Below, piece by piece: positions 25,045 through 34,213 of a stretch of DNA of 50,193 nucleotides (its first letter is position 1; each line of letters begins with the position of its first letter). Under the pieces are notes generated by a model. It had not been told where the DNA came from and did no database searches. It saw only the letters and a list, made by a program, of their open reading frames with translations. Origin of the DNA: Acanthopleuribacter pedis (GTDB lineage Bacteria; Acidobacteriota; Holophagae; Acanthopleuribacterales; Acanthopleuribacteraceae); the NCBI RefSeq assembly GCF_017377855.1, contig NZ_JAFREP010000052.1:1-50193 (forward strand), given 5' to 3'. A program made the position numbers and the translations under genes.

Positions 25045-25330
25045 ACCCGTAACACATGTGGTGCCAACCCTTTCAGGGTTTTCCCCTACGTGAACCCCCG
25101 GCACCCAGGGTGCGACCATTTTCAATGGTCGTACCCGGGGCTAAATTATTGCACCCCGCCGGGGTGCGTCCAGGGTGGCGAGGCGTTGCCTCGCATTTAT
25201 TCAAAGTATGGTCCAAGGATGAGGTGGTGCGGCCCGCTTCGGGGCGCGCCGGGTCAGCAACCACCCAAGCCTAGAGCGCGCCGGGTCAGCAACCACCCAA
25301 GCCTAGAGCGCGCCGGGTCGCCACCCATCC
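25045..25330 (+). repeat. Multi-hairpin element, part Y, copy 1 (candidate structured RNA)
   Basis: Stems in order: AACCC-TTTCA-GGGTT (25066-25080), ACCATT-TTC-AATGGT (25115-25129), GCACCCC-GCC-GGGGTGC (25151-25167), GCGAGGC-GTT-GCCTCGC (25178-25194) and GCCC/GGGC around 25230-25245. A 32-base unit starting GCGCGCCGGGTCAGCAACCA is then repeated from 25244, 25276 and, partly, 25308. The reverse complement of 36380-36720 has the same order and several compensated base pairs. About 340 further bases to the AGCS gene (25331-25664) show no feature I can name. Confidence 0.75.
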
Positions 25331-25664
25331 AAAACGGGAGCGCCCCTATCGGCCCATCAACCAACCATCCCGTCGTGCGGCGCGCCGGATCATACCGCAC
25401 CCAATGCGAAGCCCCACCCTCCCCACTTCCTTGACAGGGGTTGACTGGATTCCCTATGATGAGCCGGAATGCACACCATCGGTTGTTAATGCGCGACGGC
25501 CTGAAAATATTAAGGATTTCGCCCAAATTTTGGCCCCTGGATCATGCTGTGCGGCATTTTACAGGCAGGTTTTTAGGGGAAAACGTCGTTTGACACGGTA
25601 TCGGGACACCAGGCACCGCCCTAGAGGATCGGCATTTAATTCGCTTTCGGTAAAAGGTACGTAA

Positions 25665-27383
25665 ATGGAATTCATCACCACCCTTATTAAAACCATCACA
25701 AGTTTCGTTGAAAGTTATATTGTGCCACCTCAACTGCTGATTTACGCGTTGCTGGGCACCGGCCTCTTCCTAACCCTGCGCCTCGGCTTCATCCAATTAA
25801 TCCGCCTGAAACACGGCATCGACGTCACCAGCGGCAAATACGACGACCCCGACGAAACCGGCGACGTCTCTCACTTCCAAGCGCTGACCACCGCGCTCTC
25901 GGCCACGGTCGGTGTCGGCAACATCGCCGGTGTCGCGGTCGCCATTCACTGGGGCGGACCCGGCGCCCTTTTCTGGATGTGGATGACGGCCTTCTTCGGA
26001 ATGGCCGTCAAATACTCCGAGGTCACCCTCTCCCTCAAATACCGTCAAATCGACGAAAACGCGGCGGCCCACCAAGGGGTGGTCGCGGGCGGCCCGATGT
26101 ACTACATCGAACACGGCCTAAGCGAGGTATATCCGGCGGCCAAAGCGCTCTGGAAACCCCTGGCGATCTTTTTCGCGCTGGGTTTGATGCTGACCTCCTT
26201 CCTGACCGGTAACGCCATTCAAGCCAACACCCTCGCGGACCAAGTCGAATCCAACTTCGGCATCAGCCCCATGATCAGCGGCGGTTTGTCCGCGGTCTTC
26301 GTGGCCATTATCATCTTCGGCGGAATTCGCCGGATCGGCAAAGTAACCTCGGTCCTCGCGCCCCTCATGGCCATCCTCTACGTGGCCTCGGCCCTGATCA
26401 TCCTGGCCATGAATTTCGGGGAAATCCCCGCCGCCTTCGCCACCATCGTGACCGAAGCCTTCAACCCCACCGCGGGTGTGGCCGGAACCGGCGCGGGTGT
26501 CTTCATGAGTACTTTAATGTGGGGTGTCAAACGCGGCTTGTTCTCCAACGAGGCCGGTCAAGGTTCAGCACCCATCGCCCACGCCGCCGCAAAAACGGAG
26601 GAACCGGTTTCCGAGGGCGTGGTCGCCCTGCTCGAACCCTTCATCGATACCCTGATCATCTGTACCATCACCGGCCTGGTGTTGATCACCACCGGCGTTT
26701 GGAACGACAAACACCCCACTGAACTGCTGCTGAGCAGTGGCGACGTCACCTACCTGCCCCTCGACAGCGAGGGCCGCGCCCGACCCAGCGCCTCCTACAA
26801 CCTAATCACCGGCGACGCGCCCGCCACCATCACCGTGGTAGACGGCGAACCCCAATACGCGACCGAGGACACGGTGCTGGCTTGGCACGACGTCCGCGTC
26901 GACCGTTTCTTTGTCGATGAAGCGCAAACCATCCCCTTCGTCGGTGAGATCCTGCCAAGCCAAAAGAAAGCCGTGGCAACCGACGGAACCAGCTACACCG
27001 CGCTCTACGGCAACGCCGTCGAAAACTCGGCGCCGTTGACTGCCAAGGCCTTCGGCAAGGGGCTTGGCCGCTTCGGCGAGTGGGTTGTACTGCTTTGCGT
27101 TGTGTTGTTCGCGCTCAGTACCGCCATTTCCTGGAGCTATTACGGCGACCGCTGCGCCAACTACGTATTCGGCGCCTCGGCGATTATCCCCTTCAAGGTG
27201 ATCTACATCCTATTTCACTTCATCGGCGCGGTTTCGTCCCTGAACGTGATCTGGAACTTTGGCGATGTCGCCTTGAGTCTCGTTACAATGCCTAACTTAT
27301 TAGCACTGCTGCTATTATCAGGCGTAGTCTGGAAATCCACCAAGACCTACTTCGAGAAAGAACCTTGGCGGAACGACGACTAA
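25665..27383 (+). CDS. Sodium:alanine/glycine symporter, AGCS family
   Basis: A 572-residue inner-membrane transporter that takes up alanine or glycine with sodium. About ten hydrophobic segments are visible. Family signatures are GVGNIAGVAVAIHWGGPGALFWMW near residues 85-108 and NEAGQGSAPIAHAAAKT near 295-312. Typical AGCS proteins are about 440-490 residues. The extra length is a hydrophilic insertion of about 110 residues (345-455, WNDKHPTELL to TAKAFGKG) between membrane segments, with a beta-rich composition; similar inserts occur in some marine members. The ATG follows AAAGG. A perfect 9-bp stem at 27399-27420 separates it from the lipoprotein gene. Confidence 0.9.
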   Translation: MEFITTLIKTITSFVESYIVPPQLLIYALLGTGLFLTLRLGFIQLIRLKHGIDVTSGKYDDPDETGDVSHFQALTTALSATVGVGNIAGVAVAIHWGGPGALFWMWMTAFFGMAVKYSEVTLSLKYRQIDENAAAHQGVVAGGPMYYIEHGLSEVYPAAKALWKPLAIFFALGLMLTSFLTGNAIQANTLADQVESNFGISPMISGGLSAVFVAIIIFGGIRRIGKVTSVLAPLMAILYVASALIILAMNFGEIPAAFATIVTEAFNPTAGVAGTGAGVFMSTLMWGVKRGLFSNEAGQGSAPIAHAAAKTEEPVSEGVVALLEPFIDTLIICTITGLVLITTGVWNDKHPTELLLSSGDVTYLPLDSEGRARPSASYNLITGDAPATITVVDGEPQYATEDTVLAWHDVRVDRFFVDEAQTIPFVGEILPSQKKAVATDGTSYTALYGNAVENSAPLTAKAFGKGLGRFGEWVVLLCVVLFALSTAISWSYYGDRCANYVFGASAIIPFKVIYILFHFIGAVSSLNVIWNFGDVALSLVTMPNLLALLLLSGVVWKSTKTYFEKEPWRNDD

Positions 27384-27398
27384 TCCAACCACGCAATC

Positions 27399-27420
27399 GG
27401 CTGTAGGGCCTCCTACAGCC
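27399..27420 (+). other. Intercistronic hairpin
   Basis: GGCTGTAGG and CCTACAGCC pair perfectly around a 4-base loop. No U-tract follows, so it is not a standard terminator; it lies 19 bases before the ATG of the next gene and could affect mRNA stability or translation. Confidence 0.5.
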
Positions 27421-27438
27421 GCCAAGGAAGAGGTCTTC

Positions 27439-28851
27439 ATGTCCCAACCACCTAGCTTGAATCTCCCCATCGGCAACGGTTTCAGCCGTCTCCTACTGCT
27501 GTTCTTGTGGTGTTTCCTGCTGGCCTGCGGTGGTTCCGGCGACGGCAAGCAAGACCTATCCACGCGCATCAGCAAGGTCAACGAACAAATTCAGCTGTTG
27601 GAAGGGCAAATCTCCGCAACCGATGTGGACACCACCAACAAGCTGGAACGGATCAAAGAAGACATGCGCGGGGTAGAGGACCTGATCATCGAGGAAGACT
27701 ACGCGCGCGCGAGCCAAGCCTTGACCAACATTCGCACCCGCTTACAAGCGCTCAAGGCATCGCAAACCGACAACAGCAGTACCCTCGACCTGCAACCCTT
27801 TGGCAAAGTCGAAATCAAAAAACACGGCGCCGAGAACTTCGAAACCATGGACAATTTGGTCGATCTCTCTAAGGTCGCCGTGATTCGGACCGGCGTCCGC
27901 TCGGGTCTCCAACTCAACCCACCCAAAAGCCAAACCAGCTTTTTCCTTTCTTCCCAGTCCGAAATCAAATTAGGCCGTTACGATGTCGGCAACGGCCGCT
28001 ACCGCTTTGCCTTGGTCAAGGGCGTGTTTCAATTTGAATTGGATAAATCCAACAAGGCAACCATGGGCCTGGGCGACTGGAAGGCCGAAATGCGCCAGGG
28101 CGCATCCGGTGAACTCAGCCATATTCCCGTCACCAAAAGCAGCCATATTGCGCTGCATCAGGGCACGGCCGATTGGACGGAAGGCGCCGACAGCGGCAAC
28201 CTCACCAAATACCAATCGCTCCATTGGCAAGACGGAAAAAGATCGGCCTCGCCGATTCCCGTGGCACCCAATCTGGACCAGCCGAAAAACCGCCACACCT
28301 TGCTGGCACCCGGCGGCAGCGAACGCGACATTCCCTTCCGCTGGCATTCCGAAATTTACATTCCCTCGTTTCACTTTCAGCTCAGCGACCAACCCCTGTT
28401 CGTCACACGGCTGGAAGACAAGATGGGCGTGACCAGCAGCGACGTGGAGCTGAGCTTGGGTCCCGGTGTTTATTATTGGCGCGTGCGCGGCATCTCCGAT
28501 CAAGGTGTACCCGGCGCGTTCTCGCAAACCTTTAAGTTCGAAGTGACCGCCAACGAGGGGTCCATCTCGCAAGCGGACGCACCAGAAGGCCCCACATCGG
28601 ACGCACCCGGCCCGCCCATTCGCAACCTGGAAGTTGAAGTGCTTGGCGGCATGGCGATTATTTCCGGGAAAACGGACGTCAACGCCTCCGTGAACGTCAA
28701 CGGCGTGGCCGCGGTCATGATCGAAGCCGGTCAATTTAGCGCCGTCGTCAACTTCACCCAACGCGGCGAACACCGCCTGCGCATCATCGCCGCCTACAAA
28801 GAAAGCGGCGGGGAAACCGTGATTGAACGCAAAGTAAAGATCAATTTTTAA
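27439..28851 (+). CDS. Lipoprotein with coiled coil and FecR-like domain
   Basis: A 470-residue protein. The hydrophobic N-terminus ends in a lipobox (FLLACGG), giving a lipid-anchored Cys near residue 30. Residues about 40-115 form a coiled coil (RISKVNEQIQLLEGQI, LERIKEDMRGVEDLI). A FecR-like region follows (FGKVEIKKHG, KVAVIRTGVRSGLQL, FFLSSQSEIKLGRYD, RFALVKGVFQFEL, HIALHQGTADWTE). Then comes an Ig-like segment (ELSLGPGVYYWRVRGISDQG) and a last beta domain (IISGKTDVNASVNVNG). The role is unknown; FecR domains outside siderophore systems often occur in envelope proteins. AGGAAGAGG precedes the ATG. Confidence 0.7.
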   Translation: MSQPPSLNLPIGNGFSRLLLLFLWCFLLACGGSGDGKQDLSTRISKVNEQIQLLEGQISATDVDTTNKLERIKEDMRGVEDLIIEEDYARASQALTNIRTRLQALKASQTDNSSTLDLQPFGKVEIKKHGAENFETMDNLVDLSKVAVIRTGVRSGLQLNPPKSQTSFFLSSQSEIKLGRYDVGNGRYRFALVKGVFQFELDKSNKATMGLGDWKAEMRQGASGELSHIPVTKSSHIALHQGTADWTEGADSGNLTKYQSLHWQDGKRSASPIPVAPNLDQPKNRHTLLAPGGSERDIPFRWHSEIYIPSFHFQLSDQPLFVTRLEDKMGVTSSDVELSLGPGVYYWRVRGISDQGVPGAFSQTFKFEVTANEGSISQADAPEGPTSDAPGPPIRNLEVEVLGGMAIISGKTDVNASVNVNGVAAVMIEAGQFSAVVNFTQRGEHRLRIIAAYKESGGETVIERKVKINF

Positions 28852-28956
28852 GGCTTTTTTTGAGCCGCACGTTCCAGAATCACCGATAATACCGATACCC
28901 TTGCACCGCCGGTGTAACGAAAAAGGGTAAACCACCCAAGTGGAAAAGGTGTTTCC

Positions 28957-29388
28957 ATGACTGAACCCTTGGTCTCGCGCGAAAAACTAGAAGACCTCAT
29001 TCAAAACGAACCCTTCATGCAGGGTTACGACATGGAAATTGTGGCATTGGCATTCGGCCAAGCCACGCTCAAGTTCCCCTACCGCGAACGGTTCAACCGG
29101 CCGGGGGGTTTGATTTCCGGGCCCGTCTTAATGGCCGCGGCCGACGCCGCTTTTTGGTTCGCACTCATGACCCAAATCGGCTTTGAACCCATGGCGGTCA
29201 CCTCCGAACTCAACACCGCCTTCCTACGCCCCGCCGTCCGCGAACCCGTTTTTTGCGACGGGCACATCATGAAATGCGGCAGCAAACTGGTGTACGGCAC
29301 CGCGACATGTCGCTCGGAAAGCGGTCGTATTTTCAGCCACCACACGGTGACCTACATCCGCGCGGCTTCGCCGAAGGAACGCGGCTAA
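28957..29388 (+). CDS. PaaI-type hotdog thioesterase
   Basis: A 143-residue hotdog-fold protein. The long helix carries GGLISGPVLMAAADAAFWFAL, the place where PaaI-type acyl-CoA thioesterases have their catalytic acidic residue (here the Asp of AAADAAF). The beta strands AVTSELNTAFLRPA, PVFCDGHIMKCGSKLVYGTATC and HHTVTYI complete the fold. The likely reaction is hydrolysis of an acyl- or aryl-CoA thioester; the substrate is not deducible. It is separated from the lipoprotein gene by 105 bases with no terminator visible. Confidence 0.82.
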   Translation: MTEPLVSREKLEDLIQNEPFMQGYDMEIVALAFGQATLKFPYRERFNRPGGLISGPVLMAAADAAFWFALMTQIGFEPMAVTSELNTAFLRPAVREPVFCDGHIMKCGSKLVYGTATCRSESGRIFSHHTVTYIRAASPKERG

Positions 29389-29725
29389 CCCAAGCCGTGG
29401 GAAAACAGGCGCCGGACACCGAGGCACCACCCTATGGCTCAGGGCCGCATCAGCTTCCTCATATTTTTCTTACACGCTAGCCGTGTTTTACATAACAAAG
29501 AAACGTCTTTAACAAAAATTAACTAGCGAAATTACACCCTCAGTGGCATTATGTTCCCGATCTCGTCCTACGAGACCCGTCCTTAACGCGCAAACCCATC
29601 ACCAATCGTCGGCCGGCCTTCTTTTTTTCTTCATGTGCATTCGCCAAGGTTCCGCCGCTTTCAAAACATGTCACCGGGTGAACACCGCGACCCCTTTGGG
29701 TCGTCGTAAGAGGTTTTTTCGCACC
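29389..29725. other. Intergenic region upstream of the secreted kinase-like gene
   Basis: No gene supported. The reading frame of the following gene runs open to 29543, but the sequence is not signal-peptide-like. An AT-rich patch (29460-29540) is the most promoter-like part; no clear -35/-10 pair stands out. Confidence 0.4.
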
Positions 29726-30640
29726 ATGAATCGCACCATCGTTTTTTGCCTTTTCTTCGTCCTCGCGGCGATGCCGGCTTGGGCCTGCATCGGATTGGAA
29801 AATGAACGTCCCACGCTGAAGCCCAACAAAAGCGCGGGCGAATCGCTACACGCCTTGTGGCAGACCCAACCCGGCCTGGTCGACCGCGACGGCATGGCCA
29901 TGCCCCTCAATGACCAGCAACTGCTGGAAGCCATGCTTATAAAGTCACGCGTAACCAAAAAGAAGGTTTTGGACAGCGGCATCACGAAACCCCTGCGCCT
30001 CGATCTGGATTACGAGGGTCGACGATTCCGCGGCGTGTTTCGCCACGTGCACAGCACGAAGGAACGCCTCAAACTGAAGGGTGAACTGCACCGCTTTTTT
30101 CAAGACAGCTACAAGCTGGAACTGGCCGCCTATCAGGTTGCGCAGACGCTGGCGATCGGTCACGTGCCCCCGGTTGTGGCGCGCGGTATCGAAGGCCGCG
30201 ACGGTTCCCTGCAACTTTGGGTTGAAAACGCGGTCACCGAACAAAAACGCCGCAAGGACAACCTCGATTTTCCCGAGGGTTTCGATCATTACAAAAACAA
30301 ACAGCACATGCTGGCCTTTGATTTGTTGATTTACAACTTCGACCGCCACGAGGGCAACTTCCTCTACGATGAGAATTGGTATGTGTGGTACATCGACCAC
30401 TCGCGGTCGTTCAAGGTCGACAGCGGTTTACCCAATGTGGAACGGTTGCACATCGTGGAGCGTAAGTTCTGGAACAAGCTGCAATCGGTCAGCAAAAAGG
30501 AACTCAACAAAAGGCTGCGCGGGCACCTCAACCCCATGCAACTGGCCGCCTTCCACAAACGCCGCGAAAACCTGATCAGCTACATCAGCACCCTGATTGA
30601 GGAGCGTGGCGAAAGCCAAGTCCTTTACGACTGGAACTAA
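29726..30640 (+). CDS. Secreted protein with HipA/PI3K/Fam20-like kinase motifs
   Basis: A 304-residue protein; the ATG at 29726 gives a signal peptide (MNRTIVFCLFFVLAAMPAWA). The C-terminal two thirds look like an atypical kinase fold: Glu132 in a helix (YKLELAAYQVAQTLAI), the catalytic-loop motif DRHEGN (residues 206-211) and the metal-binding Asp224 in WYIDHSRSF. The DRHxxN plus IDH pattern is shared by HipA, phosphoinositide 3/4-kinases and the secretory Fam20C/VLK kinases. With a signal peptide it should act outside the cytoplasm, where ATP is scarce, so it may be inactive or modify proteins during export. The substrate is unknown. The activity call is inference from motifs. Confidence 0.65.
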   Translation: MNRTIVFCLFFVLAAMPAWACIGLENERPTLKPNKSAGESLHALWQTQPGLVDRDGMAMPLNDQQLLEAMLIKSRVTKKKVLDSGITKPLRLDLDYEGRRFRGVFRHVHSTKERLKLKGELHRFFQDSYKLELAAYQVAQTLAIGHVPPVVARGIEGRDGSLQLWVENAVTEQKRRKDNLDFPEGFDHYKNKQHMLAFDLLIYNFDRHEGNFLYDENWYVWYIDHSRSFKVDSGLPNVERLHIVERKFWNKLQSVSKKELNKRLRGHLNPMQLAAFHKRRENLISYISTLIEERGESQVLYDWN

Positions 30641-30749
30641 AGGTCTCAACCAAAGGGAGCGGCGGTGTGGCAAGACCGCCGTGTCCACCGAGTTCGCAAA
30701 CCACAGAACGCGCGGGGGCTCCGCCCTTCCTCCCTCCTTGAAGCACGTG

Positions 30750-30755
30750 TATAAT
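30750..30755 (+). promoter_or_regulatory. Possible -10 element of the valS promoter
   Basis: A perfect TATAAT, 78 bases before the valS ATG. The corresponding -35 window (TTCCTC at 30727) is poor, so only the -10 is supported. Confidence 0.4.
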
Positions 30756-30832
30756 GCGATTTTCCGGGCGCGCCGCGCGCCCCCGCCCTTCCGCCGTCCC
30801 TCGCATCCAATCCACTTGCTCAAGGAGAAGTT

Positions 30833-33484
30833 ATGCTCGAGAAGCACTACGACCACGAGGCTATCGAATCACGCTGGTATCCCGAATGGGAAAACAACAA
30901 GTTGTTCCGCGCTGAGGTGAACAGCGAAAAGGAACCCTACACCGTCGTGATTCCTCCGCCAAACGTCACGGGCATGCTTCACATGGGCCACGTGCTCAAC
31001 AACACGATTCAGGACATTTTGATCCGCCATAAGAAAATGGACGGTTACGAGACCTGCTGGGTACCCGGCACCGACCACGCGGGAATCGCAACCCAATCAA
31101 AAGTAGAAGAAGGCCTGCGCGCCAAAGGGATCGATCCCAAACTGCTCCCGCGCGAGGAATTCCTAGAGCATGTGTGGAACTGGAAAGAAAACTACGGCGG
31201 CATCATTATTAAACAGTTGCGTAAACTGGGCTGCTCCTGTGATTGGGACCGCGAGCGCTTCACCATGGACGACGGCCTTTCCCGCGCCGTGCTCCAGGTC
31301 TTCAAACACCTGTACGACAAAGAATGGGTTTACCGCGGCAAGTACATCGTGAACTGGTGCCCCGCCCTGCAAACCGCGCTCTCCGACGACGAGGTCGAAC
31401 GGGAAACCCGCGACAGCTTTTTATGGCACCTAAAATACCCGCTCAGCGACGGGAGCGACCACCTCGTCGTCGCCACCACCCGGCCCGAAACCATGCTGGG
31501 CGATACCGCCGTGGCCGTGAACCCCAATGACGAACGCTACCAACACCTCATCGGCAAAACCCTCAAGCTGCCGCTGGTTGATCGCGAGATCCCCATCATT
31601 GCCCACCGCCTGGTCGACGCCGAATTCGGGACCGGCTGCGTAAAGGTCACCCCGGCCCACAGTAAAGAAGACTTCGAAATGGCGCAAGACGCCGACCTGC
31701 CGCTGCTGGTGGTAATGGACCGCCGCGGCATCATGAACGAAAACGTGCCCGAGGCCTTCCGCGGCATGGACCGCTTCGCATGCCGCAAGGCCGTGGTCAA
31801 AGCCATGGACGAACTCGGCCTGCTGCTCAAAACCGAGCCCCACCAGGTTTCCGTCGGCCTCTGCTACCGCACCAAAGACGTCATCGAACCCTACCTCAGC
31901 GAACAATGGTTCATCAAAATGGAACCCATGGCCAAACGCGCCCTCAAAGTGGTAGAAGACGGCGAAATCAAATTCCACCCCGAGCGCTGGGTCAACACCT
32001 ACCGCCACTGGCTCGAAAACATCCGCGACTGGTGTATTTCGCGCCAGCTCAAGTGGGGCCACCGCATTCCCGTGTGGTATTGCGACAGTTGCGGCGCCGA
32101 AACCTGCTCGGTCGATCCCGCCACCGCTTGCGGTAGCTGCGGTTCGGAAGAAATCCGCCAAGACCCCGACGTGATGGACACCTGGGCCAGCTCTTGGCTG
32201 TGGCCCTTCAGCGTCTTTGGCTGGCCCGAGAAAACCGAAGACCTCAATTACTTCTACCCCACCAGCACCTTGGTCACCGCCGCCGACATCATTTTCTTCT
32301 GGGTCGCGCGCATGGTCATGAGCGGCACCGAGGTCATGGACGAGGTTCCTTTTAAAGACGTCTACTTCAACGGCATCGTCCGGGACGAGCAGGGCCGCAA
32401 AATGTCGAAAACCCTGGGCAACTCGCCCGACCCACTCGACATTATTAAAAAGTACGGCGCCGACGCCTTGCGTTTCTCCATGGTCTACAACACGCCCTAC
32501 GGCGAGGACACCCGTTACTCCGACAAATCCTGTGAACTGGGCCGCGGCTTCTGCACCAAAATTTGGAACGCCAACCGCTTCCTGCAAATGACCTTCGAAG
32601 GTGTGACCGCCGACGATCAATGGGGCGACCACCAGCCCGATATGGTGGCGCGCTGGATGATTAGCCGCCTCAACACCACCATCGGGGAGATCACCGAGGA
32701 TTTGGCCGAGTTCCGTCTCGCCAACGCCGCCGTCCGCATTTACAACTTCTTTTGGGGCGACTTTTGCGATTGGTACGTGGAATTCCTCAAACCCTTGCAA
32801 AAGGAAGCCGACGAAGCGCAACGCGCCGTTTTGCTCGGCCGCACCCGCGCCGTCATCGACCAATGCCTGCGCCTGCTCCACCCCTTCATGCCCTTTGTCA
32901 CCGAGGAACTGTGGCACCACCTGGACGACCGCAACGCGGGCAAGTTCCTGGTCAACCAAGCCTGGCCCAAGGCGGATGCGTCCTTGATCCAACCCGATGT
33001 CGAACGTTTTGTCGGTGCGGTGAAAGGCGTTATTTCCGGCTGCCGTGCCATCCGCAAATCCTACGGCTTGCCCAGCAGTGCCAAGTTCGACCTCTACCTG
33101 TACGTCGACCAACAGCAGCAGGGCTACCTCAAGGAAATCCAGCCGATCCTGTTCAAAATGGCCGGCCTCAACACCTACCATTACCTCGACAAAGACAACG
33201 CACCCGAGGGCTGTACCGCCATTGTCGTCGAAGGCATGAACGCCTACGTCGATCTGCGCGGCCACTTGGATATCGAGGCCGAATTGGGTAAGATTGACAA
33301 CAAACTTGCCAAGCTGGAAAAAGAGATCGGTGGCTTGCGCGGCCGTCTCAACAACAAGAAATTTGTCGACAACGCACCCGAGGCCGTCGTCGCCAAAGCA
33401 CGCGGCGATTTCGAAGAACTGGAACGCCAAATCGACACCTTGCGCCAAACGCGGGAGGATCTACAGAAGTTGGGACAGGCTTAA
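30833..33484 (+). CDS. valS: Valyl-tRNA synthetase
   Basis: An 883-residue class I synthetase that charges tRNA-Val. The HIGH motif appears as HMGH (residues 50-53) after PPPNVTGML, and KMSKS as KMSKT near residue 522. The CP1 editing domain (about 185-345) contains TTRPETMLGDTAVAV and GTGCVKVTPAH. A Cys-rich insert (CDSCGAETC ... CGSC, near 420-440) probably binds zinc. The C-terminal coiled-coil tRNA-binding arm begins near 820 (LGKIDNKLAKLEKEIGGL). Length is normal. AAGGAG precedes the ATG. Its stop codon overlaps the start of the next gene by one base. Confidence 0.97.
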   Translation: MLEKHYDHEAIESRWYPEWENNKLFRAEVNSEKEPYTVVIPPPNVTGMLHMGHVLNNTIQDILIRHKKMDGYETCWVPGTDHAGIATQSKVEEGLRAKGIDPKLLPREEFLEHVWNWKENYGGIIIKQLRKLGCSCDWDRERFTMDDGLSRAVLQVFKHLYDKEWVYRGKYIVNWCPALQTALSDDEVERETRDSFLWHLKYPLSDGSDHLVVATTRPETMLGDTAVAVNPNDERYQHLIGKTLKLPLVDREIPIIAHRLVDAEFGTGCVKVTPAHSKEDFEMAQDADLPLLVVMDRRGIMNENVPEAFRGMDRFACRKAVVKAMDELGLLLKTEPHQVSVGLCYRTKDVIEPYLSEQWFIKMEPMAKRALKVVEDGEIKFHPERWVNTYRHWLENIRDWCISRQLKWGHRIPVWYCDSCGAETCSVDPATACGSCGSEEIRQDPDVMDTWASSWLWPFSVFGWPEKTEDLNYFYPTSTLVTAADIIFFWVARMVMSGTEVMDEVPFKDVYFNGIVRDEQGRKMSKTLGNSPDPLDIIKKYGADALRFSMVYNTPYGEDTRYSDKSCELGRGFCTKIWNANRFLQMTFEGVTADDQWGDHQPDMVARWMISRLNTTIGEITEDLAEFRLANAAVRIYNFFWGDFCDWYVEFLKPLQKEADEAQRAVLLGRTRAVIDQCLRLLHPFMPFVTEELWHHLDDRNAGKFLVNQAWPKADASLIQPDVERFVGAVKGVISGCRAIRKSYGLPSSAKFDLYLYVDQQQQGYLKEIQPILFKMAGLNTYHYLDKDNAPEGCTAIVVEGMNAYVDLRGHLDIEAELGKIDNKLAKLEKEIGGLRGRLNNKKFVDNAPEAVVAKARGDFEELERQIDTLRQTREDLQKLGQA

Positions 33485-34149
33485 TGGAATCAAAACGATG
33501 GCATAAACTGGTACGCTCCGGCGAAAGCATTCAGGTCGAGTTCAAGCAGCAAATCCCCAAGTTGGAACGACTGGCTCGCTCCTTTTCCGCTTTCTCCAAT
33601 TCCGCCGGGGGTACCGTGTTCATCGGCGTGCGCGACAACGGCGATTTGTGCGGGGTTGACAGCATTGAGAGCACCCAAGAACTGGTTGACCAGGTCGCCA
33701 CCTTCAACTGCCAACCCGCCATTGAACCCGAGTGCAAAGTTTGGGAACCGCTGCGCAACGTACGCATTTTGGTGGTTGAGATTCCCGAGGCCGAGGTGAA
33801 ACCGGTTTACGCGGTGAACCCCAACAATCCGAAGGACGCCTGGCCGTTTTTCCGCTCGGATAAAGAGAACCTGCCCCTGGATCGCAAGAGCCTCAAAACC
33901 ATGAGCAAAACCACCTCGGTCGAGGTCGAGGTCAACCTCAAGGACCTCGACCGCCACGCCCAACTCATGCTCACCAAGCTCAACGAGACCCCCCGTCAAA
34001 CCTGTGCCCAACTGGCCAAGTCGTGCAATATCGGCACCCACCGCGCCAAAAAGATCCTGGTCCGTTTGGAGCAAAACGGTTGGGTCCACAGCTTTTTCAA
34101 CGAGAAACGCCGCGAATATTCCCTGGCGATCCCCTGGCCCAAACGCTAG
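33484..34149 (+). CDS. AlbA_2 (Schlafen-type) domain protein with C-terminal winged helix
   Basis: A 221-residue protein. Residues about 10-125 are an AlbA_2 domain (VEFKQQI, FSNSAGGTVFIGVRDNGDLCGV, RILVVEIPE, VYAVNP), which binds nucleic acid and is found in transcription regulators and Schlafen-like proteins. After a linker, residues about 155-215 form a winged helix (TCAQLAKSCNIGTHRAKKILVRLEQNGWV, seen between 160 and 195). The start codon overlaps the valS stop (TAATG), so it is translationally coupled to valS. It may be a regulator of translation-related or stress genes; this is inference. Confidence 0.78.
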   Translation: MESKRWHKLVRSGESIQVEFKQQIPKLERLARSFSAFSNSAGGTVFIGVRDNGDLCGVDSIESTQELVDQVATFNCQPAIEPECKVWEPLRNVRILVVEIPEAEVKPVYAVNPNNPKDAWPFFRSDKENLPLDRKSLKTMSKTTSVEVEVNLKDLDRHAQLMLTKLNETPRQTCAQLAKSCNIGTHRAKKILVRLEQNGWVHSFFNEKRREYSLAIPWPKR

Positions 34150-34213
34150 CATCATGCCTCCCGTGTCTGTTTCAGGGTAAAATGTCCTTTCACACAGTAC
34201 AAAGGATGGTGGG

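Noticed and set aside
25006..25434. Protein-like similarity between frames at 25.0-25.4 kb and 36.2-36.7 kb (CDHFQWSYPGL and flanks)
   Set aside because: The matching part is identical at the nucleotide level, and changes elsewhere preserve hairpins rather than codons. I attribute it to the structured element.
28852..28875. Terminator after the FecR-like lipoprotein gene
   Set aside because: GGCTTTTTTTGAGCC could form only a 4-bp stem with the T-run in the loop, not after it.
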